DNA of 64,000 nucleotides, taken from positions 4,338,501 through 4,402,500 of the forward strand of contig NZ_CP108462.1 in NCBI RefSeq assembly GCF_036226365.1, written 5' to 3'. Origin of the DNA: Streptomyces sp. NBC_01262. Lineage in GTDB: Bacteria; Actinomycetota; Actinomycetes; Streptomycetales; Streptomycetaceae. The position numbers were made by a program, and so were the translations under genes. Positions within the stretch are counted from its first letter, which is position 1, and each line of letters opens with the position of its first letter. The notes beneath the pieces were generated by a model. That model was not told the origin of the DNA, searched no databases, and saw only the letters and a list, made by a program, of their open reading frames with translations. Positions 16,714-24,614 of this stretch are shown one piece after another.

Positions 16714-17925
16714 TCAGGCGGCGGTGCCCTGGACGGGCTCGGCCGGTTGGGGTTCGGCGGCGGGGGCGGGGCAGTAGCGGGCCCAGGCATCGAGGAACTG
16801 GGTGCGGGCGAAGCCCTTCGCCTGGGTGCCGCCGGGGAAGCGGTAGTTGGCCGAGCTGATGTCGTAGTCCTTCAGCAGCACTTGCAGGCCGCGCGGGGTC
16901 AGCCCCTGGGCGGAGTGCTCGGCCCAGGGCGCTTCGGGCTCGGCGTTGAGCTGCTCGATGAGGCGCCTGGTGCGCAGGGCGGGCGGCTCGCCTTCGGCGG
17001 CGAAGACGCGGCGAATGTCGACCAGAATGCGGGTGCGGAGCCCGGCGTCCTCGTCGTTTCCGGCTTCGTGGGCGGTCATGGCCCGGCAGGCGGTGCGGGC
17101 GAGCACGGGCCATGCGCCTCCGGCGAGGTCGGCGATGATGACCAGGGGTTCCCAAGTGTCCGCAGCGCGGTCTTCGACCGGCATGACCGGCTCCATGTCC
17201 ATCGCTTGCCCGTGCAGCGGGCGCAGCCATGCGGTGAGGCGGTCGCGCAGGCCGTGCAGGGCAGGGGTGTCCCGGCCGGTCCGGAAGGCCGCCACGGTTT
17301 CTCCGGCCGCCCGGCGGCGCATGCGGATGACCACGGACCGGTCCATGATCGTGTCGGGCAGGTCGCCGATGCCAGCAAGCGCGGCCATCGCGAAGGTGGG
17401 GAAGGCGACCGGCGTGTGTTCCGGCCCGGTCACCCGCAGCGTGGGCCGGTTGCGCTGGTGTCCGGCGTTGAGCAGGCCACGCAGGTCCTCGTTGCGCTCG
17501 GCGGACTTGAGGGTGCCGAACAGGGTGTCGGCCTCGTCCACCAGCAGGGTCGGCGGATTTTTCTTGGTGATGGACCGGAAGATCGCCGCTGGGCTGGCGT
17601 TCACCGTGATCAGCGGGTGGTGCACGGTCTCGGTCACCACGTCCAGGAGCCGTGACTTGCCGCACCGTTTCGCCGGACCGACCACCGCCAGACGCGGCGC
17701 GTGCTGCCACGCGGTCTGAAGGTGGGTGGCCGCCACCCACAGGGTCACTGCCGCGAGCGCCTCCTTGCTCGGCATCACCACGAACCGCTCGATCTGGCCG
17801 CGCAGGTCAGCCAGCACCTGAGGGCCCTCGCAGGGTTCCGGCTCTCCTGTCGGCTCCGCGTCGGTGGCCAGGGTGGGTTCGTTATTGCCGGGTGCGGAAT
17901 GGGGCTCGGGTGTCGTAGGTTTCAT
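16714..17925 (-). CDS. DUF3631 P-loop ATPase
   Basis: A 403-residue protein. Walker A is RLAVVGPAKRCGKSRLLDVV at about residue 80, Walker B is TLLVDEADTLFG, followed by a sensor-like arginine-rich stretch (DRSVVIRMRRRAAGETV). The C-terminal third carries the DUF3631 domain (GLTPRGLQVLLKDYDIS, RTQFLDAWARYC). Such proteins are common in Streptomyces plasmids and integrative elements and resemble helicase or primase-associated ATPases. ATG 17925 has GAGGAG upstream. It may support replication or maintenance of the excised element; this is not shown by sequence. Confidence 0.82.
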   Translation of the reverse strand: MKPTTPEPHSAPGNNEPTLATDAEPTGEPEPCEGPQVLADLRGQIERFVVMPSKEALAAVTLWVAATHLQTAWQHAPRLAVVGPAKRCGKSRLLDVVTETVHHPLITVNASPAAIFRSITKKNPPTLLVDEADTLFGTLKSAERNEDLRGLLNAGHQRNRPTLRVTGPEHTPVAFPTFAMAALAGIGDLPDTIMDRSVVIRMRRRAAGETVAAFRTGRDTPALHGLRDRLTAWLRPLHGQAMDMEPVMPVEDRAADTWEPLVIIADLAGGAWPVLARTACRAMTAHEAGNDEDAGLRTRILVDIRRVFAAEGEPPALRTRRLIEQLNAEPEAPWAEHSAQGLTPRGLQVLLKDYDISSANYRFPGGTQAKGFARTQFLDAWARYCPAPAAEPQPAEPVQGTAA

Positions 17926-18152
17926 TGGGCGGCTCCTCATCCGGTGGCTTCGGGCCGGCAGGCCCGGGGCACGCAGGTTGTTCGTCGAGATGCGGGCAGA
18001 GGGGTGTGCTGAGCCTCCGGCGTTGGCCCGCCGGGGGCTTGCTCGCTTCCTTGGCCGGGGCGAGCGACCACGAACAGTAGATCCACACCCGGACACAGTC
18101 CAGCGTTTCTGTGTCAGCTCAGCGCAGAAGCGACTGCTACGCGTCCGACCGT

Positions 18153-18383
18153 TCATGCCGCCAGGCCCAGCAGGTTCAACAGGTCCGCCGTCACGACCCG
18201 GTACGCCTTCCCCAGGCGCAGGACCTTGCAGGGGTACTGGCCGCGCTTGGCCAGCTCGTACCCCTTGCTCCGCCCCAACCCCAGCGCTCGATTACCGGTG
18301 TCCAGGTCAACGGCGGCGGGAAGGGCCAGCAGCTCCTCGCGGCTCATGCCCTTCAGCGGGTGGGTGATCTCGTTGTCGTGCAT
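18153..18383 (-). CDS. Small helix-turn-helix protein, Xis/excisionase-like
   Basis: A 76-residue basic protein. AVDLDTGNRALGLGRSKGYE followed by LAKRGQYPCKVLRLGKAYRV is a winged MerR/Xis-type helix-turn-helix. ATG 18383 has GGAGG nine bases upstream; ATGs at 18398 and 18428 are less well placed. Its size and its place next to an XRE regulator and an integrase fit an excisionase that tips the integrase toward excision. Confidence 0.8.
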   Translation of the reverse strand: MHDNEITHPLKGMSREELLALPAAVDLDTGNRALGLGRSKGYELAKRGQYPCKVLRLGKAYRVVTADLLNLLGLAA

Positions 18384-18468
18384 GCGACGTGCCTCCATGA
18401 CTGAGCCCTCGGCGAACGCGGCGATCACGTCCCTCTCCAGGCATGAGATCCACTGTGACCAGAGCTAC

Positions 18469-18485
18469 TGTGTCTTCATGACACA
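18469..18485. promoter_or_regulatory. Palindrome over the XRE start codon (candidate operator)
   Basis: TGTGTCTTCATGACACA: six-base arms TGTGTC/GACACA around TTCAT, with the XRE start codon (18478-18480) inside. TACTGT directly upstream could be a -10 box, so the transcript may be leaderless. A self-repression site is a natural reading. Confidence 0.45.
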
Positions 18486-19152
18486 ACACGATCGCGATGA
18501 TGATGAAGACGACGTACCCGAGTGGGCGGACCACGTCGTCGCCACCATCGCTGCCGAAGTCAGACGCCGAAGGAAGGAGCTGCGCATGAGCGCCCAGGAC
18601 CTGGCCGACGCCTGCGAGGAGATCGGCTATCCGATCCCGCGCAACGTCATCGCCAACATGGAGTCAGGCCGCCGCTCCACCCTGCCCCTGGTCGAGGTCA
18701 TGGTCCTGGCCCAGGCCCTGCACACGTCCCCGATCTGCCTGCTCTACCCGGTCGGGTACGTCGAGGAGGTCCAGCGGCTGCCCTTCCAGCACCCCGAATC
18801 GACCTGGGAGGTCATGCACTGGTTCACCGGCGACCACGACGAGTGGGACGTCGACGACTTCATGCTCCGCAGCTTCCGCGACCACGCCCGCTACCTACGC
18901 GCGGCCCAGACCGCCCTGCGGGGCGAGAAACGCGAGCGCTGGAGGGCAGAAACCGCCTCCAACCCCGCCGAGCGCGAAGAGGCCCTGAGCAACCAGGCCA
19001 CCTACGCCGAAAGAGCCGCCGACGCGAAGTACCGGCTCCGCAGCGCCCGAGCCTTCATCCGCGAGGACGGCGGCAAGCCACCCCGCCTCCCGCCCGAACT
19101 CGCCGATGTAGACCCACCCACCGCCAACACCACCGAGGAGAACGAGATTTGA
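18478..19152 (+). CDS. XRE-family regulator of the mobilizable element
   Basis: A 224-residue protein. After an acidic N-terminus comes EVRRRRKELRMSAQDLADAC, ESGRRSTLPLVEVMVLAQAL, a cro/C1-type helix-turn-helix. The rest is helical. ATG 18478 has no Shine-Dalgarno but sits close behind TACTGT, suggesting a leaderless message. Transcribed away from the xis-mobilization arm and translationally coupled to the integrase (TTGA overlap), it probably decides between integrated and excised states. Confidence 0.85.
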   Translation: MTQHDRDDDEDDVPEWADHVVATIAAEVRRRRKELRMSAQDLADACEEIGYPIPRNVIANMESGRRSTLPLVEVMVLAQALHTSPICLLYPVGYVEEVQRLPFQHPESTWEVMHWFTGDHDEWDVDDFMLRSFRDHARYLRAAQTALRGEKRERWRAETASNPAEREEALSNQATYAERAADAKYRLRSARAFIREDGGKPPRLPPELADVDPPTANTTEENEI

Positions 19153-20687
19153 AGGGCTCCACCTACCGCCGCTGCTACTGCCGGGACGCCGAGACCGGCA
19201 AGCCGCTCGGCAAGTCCTGCCCCCAGCTCAAGACCCGAAAGCACGGCACCTACTCCATCCGCCAGGAGCTGCCCGCTTGCGAGGACGGCTCACGCCGCGC
19301 CTTCAACCGCGCCGGCTACACCACCCTCAAGGAGGCCCAAGCCGACCTGGACCACATACGCAGCCTGCTCGGCATCCCGGACTCGGACGACCCCGAGGGG
19401 CAGACCGCGATCGCCGAGATGCTGGAGCAGGTCGCCGACGAAAAGTCACCAATCCCCGCCATCGAGGAGACCCGGCGCCGTTTCAACACCGGCCAGCAGC
19501 TGATCGGTCGGCTCACTGTGGCCGACTGGCTCGACCGGTGGCTGGCCGCGAAGCGCGTACGCAAGTCGACCGTCAAGCGCTACGCGAGTGATGTACGGGT
19601 CCACCTCAAGCCCCGCATCGGGCACGTGCGGATTGACCGGCTTCGCGTAAGCCACATCGCCGAGATGTTCGCCGCCATCGAGGACACGAACGCCAAGATC
19701 CTGGAGGGCAACGCCCTGCGTCGGACCGCCCTCGCGGAGCTGACCGCCGTGCCGTGGAAAGGGCTGGAGAACCGTGCCCGGCGCAAGGCGATGAAAGCGG
19801 CCGTCGACGACATGCCGCCGTTCCGTAAGACGACGGGGCCGACAGCCCGCCGGCACATCAGGAGCACCCTGCGCGCGGCGCTCAACGACGCGATCACCGA
19901 GCAGATCATCACCTTCAACCCGGCGGCGTACGTGAAGCTGGCAGCGGCCCAGAAGCCGAAGGCGCTGCTGTGGACGGCCGAGCGGGTCGCCAAGTGGGAG
20001 GAGACCGGCGAGAAACCCTCACCGGTTATGGTCTGGACGCCGGAGCAGGTGGGCGCCTTCCTCGACTTCGTCACTGAGGACCGGCTGTACGGGATGTGGC
20101 ATCTGATCGCTCATCGGGGTCTGCGCCGGGGCGAGGCCTGCGGTCAGCCGTGGTCGGAGACACGGCTGGACAGCGGCTCGGTCACCGTGTCCAGCCAGCT
20201 CGTCCCGGAGGGAGCAGACGTCGAGGAGTCGACCCCCAAGACCGCGAGCGGCTTCCGCATCGTGGCCCTCGACGACGGCACGACCGCCGCGCTGAAGACC
20301 CACCGCGCCCGCCAGGAAGCAGAGCGGGAGAAGTGGGGAGAGGCGTGGGTGGACACCGGCCGCGTCTTCACCAACGAGGACGGCACCTGGCTCCACCCGG
20401 ACCGGGTCACCGACCTCTTCGAGCGCCTGGTGACCGCCTCCGGGCTCCCGCCCATCCGGCTGCACGACCTACGCCATGTAGCCGCCACGCTCATGCTCGC
20501 CGGAGGCGCGGACATGAAGACGGTCCAGGAGATGCTGGGCCACTCCTCGATCACGATCACGATGGACATCTACGCCAGCGTGCTCCCCGAGTTGGCCAAG
20601 GAGGCCGCAGAAGCCGCCGCGAAGCTGGTCCCCCGGCAGGTCAGGAACCCGCCCGCTCACGCATCGCTCACGCAAGAAGCCTCCTGA
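19149..20687 (+). CDS. int: Tyrosine site-specific integrase
   Basis: A 512-residue integrase of the actinomycete tRNA-targeting type. The N-terminal part has a cysteine/basic patch (GSTYRRCYCRDAETGKPLGK). A SAM-like arm-binding domain follows (LTVADWLDRWLAAKRVRKST). The catalytic domain carries R in IAHRGLRRGEACG, HxxR in RLHDLRHVAATLML, H in MLGHSSITITMDIY and the nucleophilic Tyr in the same block. TTG 19149 overlaps the XRE stop and is preceded by GAGGAG. It lies 80 bp from the tRNA-Lys 3' end, its presumed target. Confidence 0.9.
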   Translation: MKGSTYRRCYCRDAETGKPLGKSCPQLKTRKHGTYSIRQELPACEDGSRRAFNRAGYTTLKEAQADLDHIRSLLGIPDSDDPEGQTAIAEMLEQVADEKSPIPAIEETRRRFNTGQQLIGRLTVADWLDRWLAAKRVRKSTVKRYASDVRVHLKPRIGHVRIDRLRVSHIAEMFAAIEDTNAKILEGNALRRTALAELTAVPWKGLENRARRKAMKAAVDDMPPFRKTTGPTARRHIRSTLRAALNDAITEQIITFNPAAYVKLAAAQKPKALLWTAERVAKWEETGEKPSPVMVWTPEQVGAFLDFVTEDRLYGMWHLIAHRGLRRGEACGQPWSETRLDSGSVTVSSQLVPEGADVEESTPKTASGFRIVALDDGTTAALKTHRARQEAEREKWGEAWVDTGRVFTNEDGTWLHPDRVTDLFERLVTASGLPPIRLHDLRHVAATLMLAGGADMKTVQEMLGHSSITITMDIYASVLPELAKEAAEAAAKLVPRQVRNPPAHASLTQEAS

Positions 20688-20692
20688 CGCAG

Positions 20693-20727
20693 TTGTGCCC
20701 CGGCCAGTGAAAGTGGCCGGGGCACAA
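20693..20727 (+). terminator. Terminator after the integrase
   Basis: A perfect 14-bp stem TTGTGCCCCGGCCA and its complement with a seven-base loop, starting 6 bp after the integrase stop and ending before tRNA-Lys. Confidence 0.8.
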
Positions 20728-20765
20728 ACATGCTGGTCAAAGCCATACCGAAGACAAAGACCCCG

Positions 20766-20838
20766 TAGGCCGTGTGGGACTCGAACCCACAACCAATGGA
20801 TTAAAAGTCCACTGCTCTGCCAATTGAGCTAACGGCCC
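20766..20838 (-). tRNA. tRNA-Lys (anticodon TTT)
   Basis: A 73-base tRNA on the minus strand. It starts GGGCCGTTAGCTCAATTGGC, has the anticodon loop CTTTTAA (anticodon TTT), the T-arm GTGGGTTCGAGTCCCAC and a closing acceptor strand ACGGCCT with discriminator A. The 3' end points toward the integrase, as expected for an attachment site. The gene looks intact, so integration rebuilt it. Confidence 0.93.
20771..20796. repeat. Right attachment core (attR) inside tRNA-Lys
   Basis: CGTGTGGGACTCGAA plus CCCACAACCAA, the T-arm side of tRNA-Lys, matched at 13066-13093 apart from two inserted bases. This marks the right border of the mobilizable element; the tRNA body lies outside it to the right. Confidence 0.65.
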
Positions 20839-20926
20839 GCACACCGCAGCATAGCCGGACCTCGGCACCGGCTCCGAGCGCATTGACGATCAGGCGGCGT
20901 GGCAGGGGCGTGGCAGGATCGGCGGC

Positions 20927-21661
20927 ATGGTGGAGGATCAGCGGCCGGTGGCTCTGGTGACGGGGTCGACGTCGGGTATCGGGGAGGCCGTGGCGCGCCG
21001 GATGGCGGCGGAGGGGATGCGGGTGGTGGTGCACTCGCGGCGGAGCCGGGAGGCGGGGGAAGGGTTGGCGGCCGAGCTGGGCGGGAGTTACGGGCAGGCG
21101 GATCTGGGGGACGAGGCGCAGGCGCGGGGGCTGGTGGAGGAGGCCGTGGAGCGGTACGGGCGGCTGGATGTGCTGGTGAACAACGCGGGGATCAGCTGGC
21201 CGATCCCGCACGGGGATCTGGCGGCGGCGACGGCCGAGGACTGGCGGCGGCTGCTGGAGGTGAACCTGATCGCGCCGTGGGTGCTGTGCACGGCGGCGCT
21301 GCCCGCGCTGAGGGTGGCGCCCGGGGGCGGGAGCATTGTGAACATCACCAGCCACGCGGGCGTACGGCCGAAGGGGTCATCGATTCCGTACGCGGCGAGC
21401 AAGGCGGCGCTGAATCACGTCACGAAGCTGCTGGCCGCCGCGCTGGGCCCGGAGGTGCGGGTGAACGCGATCGCGCCGGGGCTGGTGGACACGCCGATGA
21501 CGAAGGACTGGGCCGACGCCCACGAGCTGTGGCGGGAGCGGTCGCCGATGCGGCGGCCGGCGCAGCCCGTGGACGTGGCCGATCTGGTGGCGTCGGTGGT
21601 GGCGCACGGGTATCTGACGGGCGAGGTCATCCTCCTCGACGGCGGGCTCAATCTCCGGTAG
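20927..21661 (+). CDS. SDR-family oxidoreductase
   Basis: A 244-residue classical short-chain dehydrogenase. The NAD(P) site is VALVTGSTSGIGEAVARRMA; VLVNNAGISW, the Ser in SIVNITSHAG and the YxxxK pair in IPYAASKAALNHV complete the catalytic set. VHSRRS after beta-2 suggests NADP preference. The C-terminus LTGEVILLDGGLNLR is standard. The substrate is not predictable. It converges with the permease fragment, overlapping its end by 14 bp. Its codon use looks native to the chromosome. Confidence 0.92.
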   Translation: MVEDQRPVALVTGSTSGIGEAVARRMAAEGMRVVVHSRRSREAGEGLAAELGGSYGQADLGDEAQARGLVEEAVERYGRLDVLVNNAGISWPIPHGDLAAATAEDWRRLLEVNLIAPWVLCTAALPALRVAPGGGSIVNITSHAGVRPKGSSIPYAASKAALNHVTKLLAAALGPEVRVNAIAPGLVDTPMTKDWADAHELWRERSPMRRPAQPVDVADLVASVVAHGYLTGEVILLDGGLNLR

Positions 21662-23003
21662 CGGTAGTGGCGGCGACAGGGGTGGCCGCCACCCGGTCGC
21701 CCTGCATGAACCACGTACGGGCGCTGACGAACCACCACACCGCCGCGAAGCCCAGCACCACGGCCACGGCGACCGGGGCGTAGTTGAAGGTGCCGACCTT
21801 GACGGGGCTGACCTGGGGCAGCATGAACAGGACGGTGATCAGGGCGACCCAGATCACCGCGAGGACGCCGATGGGGCGGGACCAGCGGCCGAGGTGCCAG
21901 GGGCCGCGTTCGAAGGCGTCGCCCTTGAACAGGCGCAGGAGGGTGGGGATGACGTAGGCGATGTAGAGGCCGATGACGGCGATGGAGGTGACGGCGGCGT
22001 ACGCGGCGTAGTTGATCAGGTAGGGCAGACCCAGGGCGAGGGCGCCGAGTGCGGCGAGCCAGACGGCGTTGGTGGGGGTCTTGGTACGGGGGTTGATGTG
22101 CCGCCAGAAGCGGGAGAAGGGGAGCGCGCCGTCCCGTGAGAAGGCGTAGATCATGCGGGAGTTGGCGGTGACGGAGGCCATGCCGCAGAAGAGCTGGGCG
22201 CCGATGACGACCAGCAGCAGGAGCTTGCCGGCGGTCGCGCCGAGGCCGTCGATGAGGATCTGGGCCGGGGGGACTCCGGTGGTGGACTTCAGGGTGGCGT
22301 CGTAGTCCTGGATCGCGTAGGTGAAGCCGAGCAGGAGGACGAAGCCGGCTATCCAGGAGATCCAGATGGAGCGGACGATGCCGCGCGGGCCGGCGGTGGC
22401 GGCGTCGTGGGTCTCCTCGGTCATGTGGGCGGAGGCGTCGTAGCCGGTGAAGGTGTACTGGGCCATGAGCAGGCCGATGAGCACGACGTAGAAGCCGCTG
22501 CCCCACCCGGTGTTGTTGACGAAGTGGGTGAAGACGAAGGACGTCGACCGGTGCTGGTCCGGCACGAAGGTCAGCGCGCCGACGATCAGCGCCACGCCGA
22601 CCACGTGCCACCACACGCTGATGTCGTTGAGCACGGCCACGATCCGCACCCCGAAGGTGTTGAGCGCCCCGTGCAGGAGCAGGATCGCCGCGAACAGGAC
22701 GATCGTGTGGCCGGGGGTCGTACGGAAGCCGAACTGCAGGTCCAGGTAGGCGTTGAGGAAGCTCGCCGCGCCGAAGTCGATGCCCGCGGTGACGGCCACC
22801 TGCCCCAGGACGTTGAACCAGCCCGCGAACCAGGCCCAGGCCGCCGCGCTTCCCGGGGGCGCGAGCCGGTGCGCCCAGTAGTAGAGACCGGCGGAGGTCG
22901 GGTACGCGGAGCAGATCTCGGCCATCGAGAGCCCGACGACCAGGGTCATCAGGCCGACGCCGACCCAGCCCCACGTGATGACGGCGGGGCCGCCGGTGTT
23001 CAT
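21648..23003 (-). pseudogene. APC amino-acid permease, 3' part (gene split by a transposon)
   Basis: It encodes residues from about 51 to the end of an APC-superfamily amino-acid permease (NTGGPAVITWGWVGVG, SMAEICSAYPTSAGLYYWAH, LLMAQYTFTGYDASAHMTEE) with some eleven hydrophobic spans. The first 50 residues and TM1 start lie at 29888-30039 beyond the 6.9-kb insertion. Joining at the shared ATGCCG core gives LTLYLFG-MNTGGPAV, a seamless family sequence. A shortened product from the internal ATG at 23003 is possible but would lack half of TM1, so transport is unlikely. Confidence 0.88.
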
Positions 23004-23057
23004 GCCGATTCACTGCCCAACAGAACTGTCGGAGCTCTTGCTCGTTGAGCCGTCCGA

Positions 23058-24614
23058 GTGGATGCGGACGAGAGGCGCGAAGTGCAGCGAGCAGATCATG
23101 GTGGGCCGGACGGCTGGTACCTCGACTTCTACGACTTCAGGCATGAGCTGGAGTCCGTTGAGGACCTATTGCCTGGTGTGGGGGACGTGCATGAGCGGGC
23201 ACGAAGGAACGGAGCCCGGCAAGGCACTCCGGTCTTCCTGGACCCGACCGGGCGGGCTGATGTCCTGGTGAACGCGTTCTGGCGGGCGCCAGGCGTGAGG
23301 GGTCTGGCGGTTGGTACGCAGTGTCGGTACGCGCGGTCCCTCAAGGTGTGGCTGGACTTCTTGCACGTCGTCGGTTCGTCCTGGCGTCTGGCCGGGCGGT
23401 CTGAGCTGGCCGCGTTCAAGGAGTGGCGGCTGTCTGCTGAGCTCAACCCCGGGAGCATCGCGCCGAACAGCTTCTGCGCGGACCGGTCCGCGATCCGGCG
23501 GTTCTACAGCTGGGCGGGCGAGCAGGCGGGGGTGGAGAATCCCGTCCGTGTCCGGGTGATCAACGAGACCTTCTACGGCGTGGAGAGGACCGTCGTCGAG
23601 GGGACCCCGGCGGGGGTCCGCCGGGCGGACGTGAAGTGGCTGACTCCGGAGGCGTTCCGGCTCTGGCGCAACGTCGGCCTGCGAGGATTCACTGCGGAGG
23701 GGTTGCCGTCGGAGCGCTGGCAGGGTCTCACCGAGGACCGGGACGTCGCGTTCGCCGAGGGGCTTTTCGGCACCGGGATGCGGACGGGCGAGTGGTCCAG
23801 CCAGCTGATCGTCGAGCTGCCCGACTCGCTCGACCAAGGCCTGTTCAGAGGCCGGGTATCGGCCGCTTGCGCGAAGCGCTCGGTGGGTCGGCCGTTCTGG
23901 ATGCGCCGACGCGTCGCTCAACAGGTCCGCTTCTACCTTGATGAGGGAAGCCGGCCGGCGGCGGTCGCCCGTGCCCAGTGCGCCGGGCGCTACGAAGCCC
24001 TCCGGGATCGCTGGATCTTGCGCGATGTCCGCCCCGACCGCGTGCTGCAGGTCGTGGACGAGGACGGGCTCCTGCGGGATGTCCGGCTGGACGCCTTGTC
24101 CCCCGAGATCCGCATGCGCCTGTTCCGGGAGGGGCCCGGCGGGCTGGAGCCGGTGTGGTTGTGGTTGAACCATGACGGGACGCCGCGGCCGAAGCAGGCG
24201 TGGAACAAGACCTTCGACCGTGCGAACCAACGGGTCGCCAAGGCCCTGGCCGGTGCGAGAGGCAGCGGGATGCCGGTCCGGTTGTGGTGTCGCCCGCACA
24301 TGCTGCGGCACGGCTTTGCCTTGCGCTGGTTCTGCATCGCGACGTTCGTCGCCTGGCAGCGGACGGGCATGCTGACCGAGCGGGAACAGCGCGACTTCCG
24401 CAACCAGCTCGGTGACGTCTGGTTCCTGCTGGCCACGTTGCTGGGCCACCGAAGCGTCGAGACGACCCGCGAGATCTACCTGGAGCCGTTCCAGGCCCTG
24501 CAGGTCGACCAACTCGTCGCGCTGATGGATGCCGACGACCGCTCAGCCCTGGAACGGCTCGTGGAGACCATCGGTCTCGGGGAGCCGCGCGTGCTGACCG
24601 CGGCCCCGGCATGA
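23058..24614 (+). CDS. Tyrosine recombinase 1 of the trio (TnpA-like)
   Basis: A 518-residue recombinase. The arm-binding domain is readable at GTQCRYARSLKVWLDFLHVV. The catalytic residues are R in LFGTGMRTGEWSSQL, HxxR in CRPHMLRHGFALRW, and H plus Tyr in LLGHRSVETTREIYLEPF. The active site therefore appears complete. GTG 23058 starts 50 bp from the left end of the element; its stop overlaps the next start (ATGA). It probably cuts and joins at the ATGCCG core. Confidence 0.88.
   Translation: MDADERREVQRADHGGPDGWYLDFYDFRHELESVEDLLPGVGDVHERARRNGARQGTPVFLDPTGRADVLVNAFWRAPGVRGLAVGTQCRYARSLKVWLDFLHVVGSSWRLAGRSELAAFKEWRLSAELNPGSIAPNSFCADRSAIRRFYSWAGEQAGVENPVRVRVINETFYGVERTVVEGTPAGVRRADVKWLTPEAFRLWRNVGLRGFTAEGLPSERWQGLTEDRDVAFAEGLFGTGMRTGEWSSQLIVELPDSLDQGLFRGRVSAACAKRSVGRPFWMRRRVAQQVRFYLDEGSRPAAVARAQCAGRYEALRDRWILRDVRPDRVLQVVDEDGLLRDVRLDALSPEIRMRLFREGPGGLEPVWLWLNHDGTPRPKQAWNKTFDRANQRVAKALAGARGSGMPVRLWCRPHMLRHGFALRWFCIATFVAWQRTGMLTEREQRDFRNQLGDVWFLLATLLGHRSVETTREIYLEPFQALQVDQLVALMDADDRSALERLVETIGLGEPRVLTAAPA

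Larger units (their letters stand above)
13066..20796. mobile_element. Integrative mobilizable element in tRNA-Lys (~7.7 kb)
   Basis: Bounded on the right by tRNA-Lys and on the left by a copy of part of the tRNA 3' half. Between them lie, from left: relaxase, MobC, DUF2637 protein, DUF3631 ATPase, Xis-like protein (all minus), then XRE regulator and tyrosine integrase (plus, next to the tRNA). No TraB/FtsK-type DNA pump, RepSA or prim-pol replication initiator was found. It should therefore need a helper element for transfer, which makes it mobilizable rather than self-conjugative. The divergent promoter region at about 18.4 kb separates the mobilization and integration arms. Confidence 0.8.
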
